NCBI GenBank assembly: GCA_965200805.1
Contig: OZ241384.1
Coordinates: 1,798,001-1,862,000 of the forward strand
From: MPNP01 sp026709725
Lineage (GTDB): Bacteria; Pseudomonadota; Alphaproteobacteria; Rhodobacterales; Rhodobacteraceae
Length of the DNA: 64,000 bases
Direction: 5' to 3'
Shown: one piece after another, positions 9,274 through 18,309 of the stretch
Position numbering within the stretch: the first letter of the stretch is position 1
How the letters are laid out: every line of letters begins with the position of its first letter
Made by a program: the position numbers and the translations under genes
Notes under the pieces: generated by a model
What the model was told of the DNA's origin: nothing
The model's input: the letters and a program-made list of their open reading frames with translations, nothing else
Databases searched by the model: none

Positions 9274-9852
9274 ATGTTCCTCGAATCGCACACAGCCGAG
9301 GTGATGTGGACCGGTTCGGTTTCTGATCGTGCCGCAAGTCTGGCTGCCGCCACGCGATCATCGGTGGACGTGACCTTTGCCGGCCTGCCCGGGGATGATC
9401 ATGCCGGGATCACGCGACCGGCCTGCTCGCGGACGCTTGAACTCTATGCGGTCGGAACCGAAATCAAGAACACACGCCAGCTGAGTGTTGTCTCTGCCGA
9501 AGAGCTCGCTGTGATTGCCGGGAAGATCGGTATGGACGAGCTGTCACCCGAACTGCTCGGTGCCAATCTGATGATTCGAGGCATTCCATCCCTGACTCTC
9601 GTCCCGCCATCGTCACGGCTGCAATTTGCTTCGGGCGCAACACTGGTTGTGGATATGCGCAACATGCCCTGCAATTTGCCGGCACCGGACATCAATGCTG
9701 TGAAGCCGGGGGCGGGCCGGAAGTTCAAGGCAGCAGCGGCAGACCTGCGTGGTGTGACGGCATGGGTTCAGCGTGAGGGCCGGATTGCCATCGGTGATCA
9801 TCTCAAACTCTTCCTGCCGGCCCAGCCGGCCTGGCCTGGCCGGGCGCGCTGA
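9274..9852 (+). CDS. MOSC-domain protein
   Basis: A 192-aa protein starting at the ATG at 9274, with TAGGAG (the ftsH stop region) as ribosome-binding site 5 bp upstream. It resembles stand-alone MOSC domains: the core RQLSVVSAEELAVIAG, ELLGANLMIRGIPSL, ASGATLVV and PGRK-like segments are the features used. Notably, the usual catalytic Cys near the C-terminal third appears as NMPCNLPAPDI. MOSC proteins carry sulfur or handle molybdenum cofactor. The physiological substrate cannot be deduced here. It runs directly into folD with a 1-bp gap, suggesting one transcript. Confidence 0.8.
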   Translation: MFLESHTAEVMWTGSVSDRAASLAAATRSSVDVTFAGLPGDDHAGITRPACSRTLELYAVGTEIKNTRQLSVVSAEELAVIAGKIGMDELSPELLGANLMIRGIPSLTLVPPSSRLQFASGATLVVDMRNMPCNLPAPDINAVKPGAGRKFKAAAADLRGVTAWVQREGRIAIGDHLKLFLPAQPAWPGRAR

Positions 9853-9853
9853 C

Positions 9854-10768
9854 TTGATCCTGATTGATGGTGCAGCCCATGCTGCGCGGCTTCGTGCCGC
9901 CCTTGCCGACAGGGTGGCACATCTGCAGTCACATGGTGGGAAGTCACCGGGTCTGGCCGTGATTCTTGTCGGTGACGATCCAGCCAGCACGGTCTATGTG
10001 AACGCCAAAGCCCGGGCGATTGAACATGTGGGAATGTATGCGCTTCATCACCATTTGCCTGCCACGACATCGGAAGATGCACTGTTGACCCTGCTTGGAC
10101 AACTCGGTCAGGATGACACCATTCACGGCATCCTCGTGCAGCTGCCTCTGCCCGCTCATATCGACACGACCCAAATCATCAATGCGATCCCGCCAGCGAA
10201 AGATGTCGACGGGTTTCATGTTATCAATTCCGGTCGATTGATGGCCGGTCTGCCCGGACTTGTCCCCTGTACACCGCTCGGCTGTCGTCTTCTTCTTCGT
10301 GATCTCCACGGTGATATGACAGGTCTCCACGCACTGGTTCTCGGGCGATCCAATATTGTTGGCAAACCAATGGCCGCTCTGCTTTTGCAGGAGAACTGTA
10401 CCGTAACGCAAGCACACAGCCGCACCCGTGACCTGCCGGATCTCTGTCGCCAGGCCGACATTCTTGTGGCCGCTGTTGGCCGGCCCTGTTTCGTCAGGGG
10501 TGCCTGGATCAAACGCGGCGCAACCATTATTGATGTCGGGATCAACCGAATTCAACCACCACCGGCTGCCGGACCGACGCTCACCGGTGATGTCGATTTT
10601 GAAACTGTATCAAAAATCGCCGGCGCGATCACACCTGTCCCCGGTGGGGTCGGCCCCATGACCATCGCCTGTCTGCTGTCCAATACGCTTTCCGCGTATT
10701 GTTCAATTCACAGACTTCCCGTTCCGGATCCGCTTGACCTTCTGACGGCTCCAGCGTCCGCAACGTGA
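9854..10768 (+). CDS. folD: FolD, methylenetetrahydrofolate dehydrogenase/cyclohydrolase
   Basis: About 304 aa. Signature segments: VGDDPASTVYVNAKARA (substrate-binding Tyr/Lys region near 57-70), GILVQLPLPAHID, KDVDGFHVIN, PCTPLGC, the NADP loop VLGRSNIVGKPMAALL and the C-terminal PVPGGVGPMTIACLL. It interconverts 5,10-methylene-THF and 10-formyl-THF. No ATG fits the family N-terminus; the TTG at 9854, one base after the MOSC stop, gives LILIDGAAHAARLR and is the best start. Longer in-frame starts lie inside the MOSC gene. Confidence 0.95.
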   Translation: MILIDGAAHAARLRAALADRVAHLQSHGGKSPGLAVILVGDDPASTVYVNAKARAIEHVGMYALHHHLPATTSEDALLTLLGQLGQDDTIHGILVQLPLPAHIDTTQIINAIPPAKDVDGFHVINSGRLMAGLPGLVPCTPLGCRLLLRDLHGDMTGLHALVLGRSNIVGKPMAALLLQENCTVTQAHSRTRDLPDLCRQADILVAAVGRPCFVRGAWIKRGATIIDVGINRIQPPPAAGPTLTGDVDFETVSKIAGAITPVPGGVGPMTIACLLSNTLSAYCSIHRLPVPDPLDLLTAPASAT

Positions 10769-10815
10769 GTTGCCGGTTGCCCGAAAGATGAAGCCGAGAG
10801 GGGCACCGGTATTGG

Positions 10816-11230
10816 CCCCCATCAGCGATCAGAAACAGGCAAAAAGCCCGCTCGATCCCTGAATCTCCACCCGTCATGGTGAGGAGGGGCGATGATGGTC
10901 ATCAGTCCACACAGGTCATGCCGGATGGGGCGCGGATCATCCGACCGTCATACCAGCCCTGGGTGCGGCAGCGTGTCCGGCCTGTCCCCCCGGGTCTCGC
11001 CTTTTCTCCGGGCCCCGGCAGGTCGCGGAGGACCTTGAGCCGGGCTGGCATGCCTGGAGGGGGCCGGAATTGGCATCCGCCAGCACCCCGCCAACCCCCG
11101 GCGGGCGGGAAAATCCCCCGGGCCGGGCCCGGCGGCGGGCTGGCGGGCCCGGGGTGGAGAGATCCGGGGCGCGGGAATTCGGGAACAGTGGGCCCGCGGC
11201 GGATTCGGGCGATTGGGTCGCTGATTTGGG
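10816..11230 (+). mobile_element. GC-rich non-coding element, short copy (ends 'D' and 'B')
   Basis: A gene-free GC-rich block of about 410 bp. Its left terminus (CCCCCATCAGCGA from 10816) and right terminus (TCGCTGATTTGGG ending at 11230) form an imperfect terminal inverted repeat. Three segments recur at 52925-55015: the left end 10821-10878 (inverted at about 54948-55010), the middle 10876-11068 (same orientation at about 54628-54828), and the right end about 11095-11230 (inverted at 52925-53060). The right end is also related to the termini of the 210-bp element at 32184. No transposase or believable protein is encoded. It looks like a non-autonomous, MITE-like element; the mobility is inferred. 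Confidence 0.6.
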
Positions 11231-11279
11231 AGGGAGACATTGGGTTGACCGCTGGCGGACAGATGGTTAATCCGACGGG

Positions 11280-11573
11280 ATGGATCACGAGACAGAAATT
11301 GCGATTGCCGAGTTGAAGGGTGAACTCAAGGCATCGCGGGCGGAGAACGAAGCCATGGAATCACGCATTGATGCCAGACTCGCCGGTGTCGATGCCAGTT
11401 TGGCGCTGATGCGCGAGGATGCCGCCAGACGTGATGCGGATGCCGCCAAGCGCGACAAGGACAACCAGCGCTGGATTGTTGGATTTGGCATCGCCCAGGT
11501 GGTCCTCACTGCCGCAGTCCTCGCTGCGGGTTTTGCGTTCCTCGGCATTCTGATCGGTCTCCCCGCGCCCTGA
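11280..11573 (+). CDS. Small coiled-coil protein with C-terminal membrane helix
   Basis: A 97-aa unrecognised protein. Residues 1-62 are charged and helical (IAIAELKGELKASRAENEAM; then RREDAARRDADAAKRDKDN-type heptads), predicted to form a coiled coil. Residues 66-93 are a single hydrophobic helix (WIVGFGIAQVVLTAAVLAAG). This architecture resembles small CCDC90/DUF1640-like membrane coiled coils, but I cannot assign a family. It starts about 50 bp beyond the GC-rich element end, so the element may supply or disrupt its promoter. No clear partner gene lies nearby. Confidence 0.6.
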   Translation: MDHETEIAIAELKGELKASRAENEAMESRIDARLAGVDASLALMREDAARRDADAAKRDKDNQRWIVGFGIAQVVLTAAVLAAGFAFLGILIGLPAP

Positions 11574-12731
11574 TTCCGACCGGAATGAATCCGCCCCATT
11601 GTCCAGACACCTCCACGGGGAGCACGGCGGTGTCAGGTGCCGAACGCCCTGAGGGCATTCCAAGGGCAATACAGTCGCCGATTTGGAGAGGGAGTTCATG
11701 GTCTGTGGCGCCCGGTGGGCCCAGGACAGGCTCATTCCCTCCGCAATGAGGAGGAATCGGTCCATGACATTCGTTGTACGCATCCTCAGATGGGACGGTC
11801 AAAGCCTCCGACACCGATCTGCACGGCCGCATTGCCAATGACAGCCGTGGCACGGAACGCGATCCTTCTGCCCGATCCATATCGGGATCATGGCGAAATC
11901 AGGTTTCTGCACCCGCCATCGGCAGGGGTGCCAATCCGCGGACGATCAGGAGCAATCTGACGGTTGCTGTCGACCCGGCGCGGGCGACCCGCACACAGGG
12001 GAAACCCGGAGGGAAGGCGGCGACATCCGGCGGCGGCCCTGTCTCTGCACAAAAGCCGTTGACTGCAGAGTGGTGCACCAGCGCCCGCATCCCGGAGGGC
12101 TGTGTCGGCCCCGGCGGCATCGCCAGCTGCAGGGATGGCGAGAGTGATCTCCAGGACAGGGTTGTCCTGAACCGCCTCTGGACCGGACCCCGATTCGATG
12201 CAGACACGCTGTACTGTACGGTTGTCAATGCCTTCAGGACCACGATGATCCTATGGATGATGACGCTCCACGGACGATCCCTGCGAACAGACATCGCGTA
12301 GACGATTGCGGAGGGACGGAGGGGCCTGATCCCCCTATGGCGGACCCGGAACCCTGTCAGCTCCCGATCATGCATGATCGGCCATAACAGCACCAGGCCC
12401 GCATAATGCCGGGCCCCGGTCAGTGCTCCGGCGAAACATCGGTCCCCTGTCCCGAATGTTTCGCAGTGCCAACCGCCGGGCCCGTGCCAACCGGCTCCGC
12501 CTGGCACGGGCGGCCTGATCCGGTCGAATCAGACCGGGAGCCGGGGCGCGTCGGGAGATGTCATGAAGGGTCAGCCATGGCAGAATCACTCCCACACCGG
12601 AAGAATGGATTGCATTTTCCGTTGCAAGAGACATAATCGGGCTCGCAGTGGTCAGGTCGGTCTGATTCGTGTTGGTCGGACTATCGGGTGCCTGTCTGGC
12701 GATTGATACGGCGATGCATGCCACAAAACGG
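11574..12731. other. About 1.2 kb without a recognisable gene
   Basis: Open frames occur on both strands, but none has family signatures, a convincing ribosome-binding site or a codon pattern like the neighbours. The segment GAATCCGCCCC near 11588 faintly recalls the end motif of the GC-rich elements. I see no RNA gene other than tRNA-Cys at the right edge. It most likely holds decayed accessory DNA. Confidence 0.5.
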
Positions 12732-12805
12732 GGCGAGTTGGCGGAATGGTTACGCAGCGGACTGCAAATCCGTCCATACCGGTTCGATTCCGGTACTCGC
12801 CTCCA
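12732..12805 (+). tRNA. tRNA-Cys (GCA anticodon)
   Basis: A 74-nt cloverleaf. The acceptor stem GGCGAGT pairs with ACTCGCC (12795-12801). The anticodon stem GCGGA/TCCGT encloses loop CTGCAAA with anticodon GCA. The T-arm contains GGTTCGATTCC. Discriminator U is followed by an encoded CCA (12803-12805). A discriminator U is the known identity element for cysteine tRNA. Confidence 0.97.
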
Positions 12806-12892
12806 TATCCATGACTGTCACGAAACCCTCCCCATGACCGTTGAACCTGTCTTCGGGGACGCCCCGCCGGTCACCATCGGCACCAGGATGCA

Positions 12893-14854
12893 ATGACCCG
12901 CCTCTGGCGACCTTCACCTGAGCACCAGCGTGCAACCCAGCTTGCCCGATTCATGGAACGGGTTGATGTTGGCGTGACCGGTGATGGATATGATTATGAC
13001 GCCCTCTGGCTGTATTCGGTGACGGAATCAGAGGCGTTCTGGTCACAAGCCTGGGATGCGCTTGGCATCATTGGCGAGAAGGGAGACCGGGTTCTGGAGT
13101 GCGGGGACGGGCTCGAGTCCAGTCGGTTTTTTCCAGATGCCAGACTGAATTTTGCCGCAAATCTTCTCAAGCGCCGCGATGATGCCTGTGCAATTGACTT
13201 CTATGGTGAAGACGGGACCCGGCGCTCCCTGACATTCCGGGAACTCCGACAGGATGTTGCCCGCCTGCAATCGGCTCTGGCCGCTGACGGTGTTGGGGTT
13301 GGTGATCGCGTTGCTGCTGTCGTCGCCAATGTTCCCGAAGCCGTTGTCGCCATGCTGGCTGTGACTAGCCTCGGGGCCGTCTGGTCGTCCTGTTCACCGG
13401 ATTTTGGTGTCAATGGCATTCTGGACAGGTTCAGCCAGATTGCGCCCAGCGTTCTTTTCACCATGGATGGATACCGCTATGGCGGACGGTGGTTCGACAC
13501 CGGAAGCACCGGTTCCGATGTGGCTGCCGCGCTCCCGGCTCTGCGGCGTCATGTCCGCATTTCCTATCAGGGGGCGGATGGACCGCACGATGATTCCGCT
13601 CTGTCATACAACGCTTATCTCGACCCGCATGAGCAGGCGGAACCGAAGGTCTCGCCGATTGGTTTCAATGAGCCGCTTGTGATTCTGTTCTCCTCCGGGA
13701 CGACGGGTCCGCCCAAATGCATTGTCCATTCTGCCGGTGGGGTCCTGCTGCAGCATGCCAAGGAACACCGGTTGCATGGTGATATCCGAAGCAACGATCG
13801 AATGTGCTACTTCACCACCGCCGGCTGGATGATGTGGAACTGGATGGTGTCGGCTCTGCAGGCCGATGCATCGCTCATCCTTTTTGATGGCATGCCAATG
13901 ACACCGTCTGCCGACCGTCTGCCGACCCTGATTGCTGACACAGATGTGACCCATTTCGGTGCTTCGGCCCGCTATTTTTCTGCGGCATACAAGGCAGGAG
14001 TCGCTCCAGCCGAAAGCCGCCCCCTTGCCCATCTCAGAACCGTTTATTCGACCGGATCACCGCTGGCTCCGGATACATTTGATTATCTCTACAAATCCTG
14101 GAAATCGGATCTCTGTGTGGCCTCGATTGCAGGAGGAACGGATATTCTCGGCTGTTTTGTCGGACCAAGCCCGATCAGCCCGGTTTATCGGGGCCAGTGT
14201 CAGAAACGGCTTCTGGGCATGGATGTCCAGGTTTATGATACGACGGGGAAACCGTTGTCAGGAGCAGCCGGTGAGCTGGTTTGCACCAACCCCCATCCTT
14301 CAATCCCCATCGGGTTTCTCAATGATTCGGGCGGTCAACGGTTTCATGCAGCCTATTTTGAGCGTTACCCGGGCGTCTGGCATCATGGGGACTGGGTCGA
14401 ACTCACTCCCGAAGGCGGCATGATCTTCCATGGTCGATCAGATGCAACGCTGAACCCATCCGGGGTTCGAATCGGCACGGCGGAAATCTACCGACCGGTC
14501 GAAGCGATGACCGAGATTCTGGAAGCGCTGGTGATTGACCATGTTGACGGTGACAGGATGGACATCGTCCTCTTTGTCACGCTTGCTGCCGGGATTCGTC
14601 TTGATGCAGCATTGGAACAGACAATCCGTGAGCAAATCAGGAACCACGCGTCCCCTCGTCATGTCCCCCGCCATATTATTGCCGTCCCGGAGATTCCCCG
14701 CACCCGATCCGGCAAGATTGTCGAGCTTGCCGTCCGTGATGTCATCCATGGCCGTCCTGTTCGCAATCGCGATGCCCTCGCCAATCCCGAAGCACTCAGT
14801 CACTTTAGAAATCTGCCGGACCTCACTCCGCCAGCAACGGACTTCCGATTGTGA
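12893..14854 (+). CDS. Acetoacetyl-CoA synthetase
   Basis: A 653-aa ANL-superfamily ligase. It shows the ACS-type N-terminus (AFWSQAWDALGI, DARLNFAANLL), the adenylate loop LFSSGTTGPPKCIVHSAGG, TTAGWMMWNW, the A8 region GRSDATLNPSGVRIGTAEIY, and the C-terminal lysine motif PRTRSGKIVELAV. The combination HSAGGVLLQHAKEH with TAGWMMWNWM is characteristic of acetoacetate-CoA ligase rather than acetyl-CoA synthetase. It activates acetoacetate for ketone-body use or for polyhydroxybutyrate turnover in the cytoplasm. The length is normal for the family and the gene appears to be a single cistron following tRNA-Cys. Confidence 0.93.
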   Translation: MTRLWRPSPEHQRATQLARFMERVDVGVTGDGYDYDALWLYSVTESEAFWSQAWDALGIIGEKGDRVLECGDGLESSRFFPDARLNFAANLLKRRDDACAIDFYGEDGTRRSLTFRELRQDVARLQSALAADGVGVGDRVAAVVANVPEAVVAMLAVTSLGAVWSSCSPDFGVNGILDRFSQIAPSVLFTMDGYRYGGRWFDTGSTGSDVAAALPALRRHVRISYQGADGPHDDSALSYNAYLDPHEQAEPKVSPIGFNEPLVILFSSGTTGPPKCIVHSAGGVLLQHAKEHRLHGDIRSNDRMCYFTTAGWMMWNWMVSALQADASLILFDGMPMTPSADRLPTLIADTDVTHFGASARYFSAAYKAGVAPAESRPLAHLRTVYSTGSPLAPDTFDYLYKSWKSDLCVASIAGGTDILGCFVGPSPISPVYRGQCQKRLLGMDVQVYDTTGKPLSGAAGELVCTNPHPSIPIGFLNDSGGQRFHAAYFERYPGVWHHGDWVELTPEGGMIFHGRSDATLNPSGVRIGTAEIYRPVEAMTEILEALVIDHVDGDRMDIVLFVTLAAGIRLDAALEQTIREQIRNHASPRHVPRHIIAVPEIPRTRSGKIVELAVRDVIHGRPVRNRDALANPEALSHFRNLPDLTPPATDFRL

Positions 14855-15035
14855 TCCGGGGGTGACCGCCGCATGGATCATTGCCAATCCCCTTATCTCA
14901 TACCCCGCCGCGGGATGGCTGATCAGATGCCGGATCCGCCCCGCTGTGACCCGGTGGCACGATCGGGGGGGGGCAATTGCGGCCTGAGTCCGGCTTGAAC
15001 GGGCGGATTGCGCCCCCGGTGCGGCGTTCGTCTCA

Positions 15036-15362
15036 ATGGTTGCGGCACGGGGTGCACCGGAGCATGCAGATGGGGCGTCAGCCCATGCGGGGCTTGCCAT
15101 TGACCATGGCCATGCCAGCGTCAATCACTCCAAGGGCGAATATGTCCGCAAGGATGTCCACGCCAACGGCATCGAATCCTTCCGGTCCATGCTGAAGAGG
15201 GTGCACAAGGGCGCGTATGACAGGTTCTCCGGGAAGCATCCCGGGCGGTATGTCACCGACTTCTTCGGTCGGTACACTGTCCGGGAGCGGGACACGCTCA
15301 ACCGGATGTGCATCCTCGCCCGGGGCATGACCGGCCCCGCTGCCTGCCCCACAGGACACTGA
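15036..15362 (+). pseudogene. IS1595-type (ISXO2-like) transposase C-terminal remnant
   Basis: The translation contains ASVNHSKGEYVRKDVHANGI, ESFRSMLKRVHKGAYDRFSG and KHPGRYVTDFFGRYTVRERD, matching the DDE C-terminal part of ISXO2/IS1595 transposases (canonical 'HTNGIESFWSMLKR', 'KHLxRYVxEF'). Only the last 100 or so residues remain. The helix-turn-helix and first catalytic Asp regions are missing, and upstream DNA gives no continuation in the same frame. The conserved ESFW has become ESFR. This is a dead fragment at the edge of a 3-kb cluster of pseudogenes. I found no flanking inverted repeats. Confidence 0.8.
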
Positions 15363-15530
15363 TTGCCGACAACGGATTGTGGAGCGGTGCGGATGGAGGC
15401 GTCAGGGCATGAGTGCCATACCGCTCAGTTATCCTCAAGACGATCAGCGGCTTCCATTAACCGGAACTTCATTGCCCAGAATTGCCCCATTTTCCTCCTA
15501 ACAGACTGATATGCAATGACGTCCTGCCTG

Positions 15531-16381
15531 TCATTGGGCCCCTGAACCTGGATTCTCACTTACATATGAAATCCCTTTGCAATCCCCTTTTTTCGTCTTG
15601 ACCGGAATGTGGTGCGTCCGCCAGTCTGCCGCATTTGTTCCCTGATTTCTGTCAAGCCACACCCCGGAAAGATCATCAGGGACAGATTTCAAGGCCTTGA
15701 ATGCGCCCGAACTCAGTTCTTTCAATCTGGCGTATGTCACCTGTCCTCTTCATCGAAGTATTTTCCGTAACGCCCAATTGTTGAATCCGACAACGGAGCT
15801 TTGGCGATTTTGCTGACTGCACATCTTCGCGTGTCTTTCGCATACCAGAAAATCAAATCATGAGTCCGCTTGCAGTAATCAGAATTTCTGCGCCCCGCTG
15901 GATCAGTGTAACACCACACAGTTTCATTCCGAAACTGCTTCCATCCAAGGATCGCATCCAGACAGCCTTCAAGGAGTGGGGTGCGGTCGGGCCGCAGTGC
16001 AGGTGGATGCTTCCGGCCGGTTTCGGGATGCGGTGCATTTCCAGGAGCCGCACCGCCATGAAGCACATGTAGGCACCCATGCCGTCCGAGTGCGCATAGC
16101 GGGCCGACTCGATGGCCTCCATCAGGCGGGGATAGTCATCGGTCATCCGGTCGGTGCACATCCCGTTCCCATGACCGGCGATCCTGGAACCTGGCACCGG
16201 CGGTCAGACTGTCCGGGGTGACGTGGAAGTCTCGACCCTTGTTGAGCGGCGGATCGGTGGCAATCAGATCAACCGACTCCGAATTCATCCCCCGCATGAC
16301 CGCCAGATTGTCGCCGTGGAACAGGGTCCGGTTGGGCCGTTGGCATCGGTTTTTCTTGACTTTCCGCCCGTGATCGGGCAT
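15531..16381 (-). pseudogene. Site-specific DNA methyltransferase, frameshifted and 3'-truncated
   Basis: Three overlapping minus-strand frames together resemble one beta-type N6/N4 methylase. 16381-16136 carries LFHGDNLAVMRGMNSES and the catalytic motif region LIATDPPLNKGRDF (canonical DPPF/Y). 16197-15853 carries YPRLMEAIESARYAHSDGMG and YMCFMAVRLLEMHR. 16066-15737 carries ILGWKQFRNETVWCYT and HDLIFWYAKD. 15740-15531 continues through SVPDDLSGVWLDRNQGT and then degenerates before the expected SAM-binding DPF motif. At least two frameshifts and a lost 3' end make it non-functional. No cognate restriction gene is visible. Confidence 0.8.
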
Positions 16382-16515
16382 CCTGCCCCCGGTGATAGAG
16401 GCTTTTCAAGCATATAATCCCCCTGATCATCAGGACCACAAGCGCAGCTATGCCGATGTCGGTTTTGTCCGGCAGTTCTGAGCGTGCGTGCCCATCGAAC
16501 CAAGGAGACCTTTCC

Positions 16516-17580
16516 ATGACCCAACGCATCCCCCCAGGCGTTGACTGCAGCCCTCCTCTGCGCCCACAGGGGAATGAACATGATGACACTGCGCCCCCGC
16601 TCGGCGCCCTCCTGACCGGTCTCGCCCTGACGCTCGCCGCCTGTGGTGGCGGTGAGGCCCCGCCCGTCATCCCCGCTGGCGACATCCGCCATGACTATCG
16701 CGTGGATGCTACACTGGCCGGTGGTGTCGTGACGGTGACGGTCCCGCGCACGGGCGGCGGCACCCGCACCCTCGACAGCCGAGAGCATCGGGAAGCCAGC
16801 TGGGCGCTCGCCTCCCCGCCACCGGCCCTCGCGGGCTTTGTCTCGCGCGAGTACCTGCTGGTCGAGAACCGCTCGGACGGCAAGACCTTGGTCTTTGCCA
16901 ATCTCGAACAGAACGACAGCGATGCCACCGACTGGCTGGTGTCCGGCTGGTGGATGCACTTTCCGCGCGGGGCCGCGGCCACCGCCATCGCCGAAGCCTC
17001 AGAGCGGGGCCTCTTCTTTGCCGGCCCCGAACTCGATCCGTGGCCGGTCGAGTTGCCTGAGGACGGCACGGCGACCTATCTCGGCGGCGTGGGTGGCATC
17101 TACACCTACAGACATGGACCTGCCTCGCTCCATGTCGAGCAACGGGGTGCCACGGAGGTGGCCGAGGTGGGGGCGCTGATGGCCCTGGAGGTCGACTTTG
17201 CAGCCGGCACCCTGGCCGGCTGCATCGGCTGTGGCCGCCCGATCACGCCCCAGACCTATTATCTCTATCCGGCGCTGCCCTTCCGGGCCGACCCACCGGT
17301 GGCCAGCCCGGCGGGCTACCAGATCGCGCTCGCCGATGGGGTGCTGACCCCCGACGGGGTCTTCCAGAGTGACACACTCATCGTCACCCATGCTACAGAT
17401 GCCGACCGGATCATGGAGAGTTCGGGTCGCTGGGGCGGGCAGTTCTCCAATGTCCCGGATGCCACCGGCCTGCCCCGGCGGGTTGGGGCCGGGATTGCCC
17501 ATGCGGACTTTGCCGAAGCCGGCGGCACGGGCCGACTCGAGTTCGGCTTTGCCGGTCTCATGCCGGTGCCGGACGGGTGA
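16516..17580 (+). CDS. Surface lipoprotein of TbpB/Slam-substrate type; 5' end possibly frameshifted
   Basis: The protein has a lipobox (LALTLAACGGG) and ends with a TbpB-like beta-barrel pattern (SSGRWGGQFSNVPDATGLPR followed by VGAGIAHADFAEAGGTGRL and FGFAGLMP), seen in many alphaproteobacterial 'transferrin-binding protein-like solute-binding' lipoproteins. The middle region is unassigned. The ATG at 16516 has AAGGAG 8 bp upstream, but the resulting N-terminus (TQRIPPGVDCSPPLRPQGNE) is a poor signal peptide. A different frame gives MNMMTLRPRSA from 16574, which would join the lipobox after a one-base shift in the run of C near 16593. So this may be a recent pseudogene or carry a sequencing indel. 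GC content is higher than the housekeeping genes. Confidence 0.55.
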   Translation: MTQRIPPGVDCSPPLRPQGNEHDDTAPPLGALLTGLALTLAACGGGEAPPVIPAGDIRHDYRVDATLAGGVVTVTVPRTGGGTRTLDSREHREASWALASPPPALAGFVSREYLLVENRSDGKTLVFANLEQNDSDATDWLVSGWWMHFPRGAAATAIAEASERGLFFAGPELDPWPVELPEDGTATYLGGVGGIYTYRHGPASLHVEQRGATEVAEVGALMALEVDFAAGTLAGCIGCGRPITPQTYYLYPALPFRADPPVASPAGYQIALADGVLTPDGVFQSDTLIVTHATDADRIMESSGRWGGQFSNVPDATGLPRRVGAGIAHADFAEAGGTGRLEFGFAGLMPVPDG

Positions 17581-17659
17581 AGGGCCGGACGATTGCCGTG
17601 CGGGGTCCTGGAATGTGTATCGTTTGATGCCAAAAAATTGTTGACCGCAGGGTACTTGG

Positions 17660-17917
17660 TTAAGTCAATGAACAGCTCAACCGCGGCACTGGATGCGTGA
17701 TGGACAAGTCCCGGTGATCGTGGATGTTCAACCCATTGAAGAGATCCTTGCGCCCCGCAAACAACACCTTCAGTGTCAGACTTCTGCCGAGCCGCCGTGG
17801 CCGGGAGAGAAAATAACGGTGCCCACCGTCCACAAGTCGCCGGATGAGCGGGGTCTTGTCGACACAGTAGAAATTTTCGCTGCGGAGGGTCTCGAAATCC
17901 TGGATGCCGACGGGCAG
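17660..17917 (-). pseudogene. AAA-ATPase-like (PD-(D/E)XK-associated) N-terminal fragment
   Basis: Eighty-five codons beginning LPVGIQDFETLRSENFYCVD and continuing KTPLIRRLVDGGHRYFLSRP correspond to the start of the 'AAA-ATPase-like/DUF1703' family. The P-loop has degraded from RRLGKSL to RRLGRSL and a few codons are missing before VLFAGRKDLF. The frame stops soon after HDHRD, so the Walker B and nuclease domains are gone. A longer, also damaged, relative is at 33335-34910. Many copies per genome are typical of this family in gut and symbiont bacteria. Confidence 0.8.
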
Positions 17918-18066
17918 GCATTGACGGGTCTCGGGACGCTTCCATGAGCGCATTAACGCCGCGATATGTCTTGCGGTGATGTTCATCCGACATGTCAGGA
18001 ATGGGCTCATGCATGGATGAATCCCGGTGAATATTCTCCAATTCACAGGGACCCACTCCCGGTCAG

Positions 18067-18150
18067 TGGTGGGCGACCCTGGAATCGAACCAGGCATGGG
18101 TCTCCCCGGCGGAGTTACAGTCCGCTGCCGCACCTTGCAGCGCGTCGCCC
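18067..18150 (-). tRNA. tRNA-Tyr (GTA anticodon), class II
   Basis: Read on the minus strand, the acceptor GGGCGAC pairs with GTCGCCC. The anticodon arm is GCGGA-CTGTAAC-TCCGC, giving GTA. A long variable arm (CGGGGAGACCC) marks a class II tRNA, the T-arm is CCTGG-TTCGATT-CCAGG, the discriminator is A, and CCA is encoded. All agree with bacterial tRNA-Tyr. It lies just upstream of, and divergent from, rlmB. Confidence 0.96.
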
Positions 18151-18309
18151 TTGTGGCATAGTGCCGGCCCGGGGTTGATACTTGAGGATTCAATTCCGGT
18201 CAATAACCTGTGGACTGCTTTGTTGAATTTCAATGCTCAAACCCGGCCTGATCCTTCATGCAAGACCATCATTAAGCGGGCCGGTCCTGCCCGAATCTGT
18301 ATCAGTGCT

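Noticed and set aside
10876..11316. A 146-codon protein inside the short GC-rich element
   Set aside because: Pro/Gly/Arg-rich low-complexity sequence that is not preserved as a reading frame in the second copy at 54628.
18151..18309. Longer N-terminus of rlmB
   Set aside because: It reads through the tRNA-Tyr promoter region and does not resemble the RlmB family.
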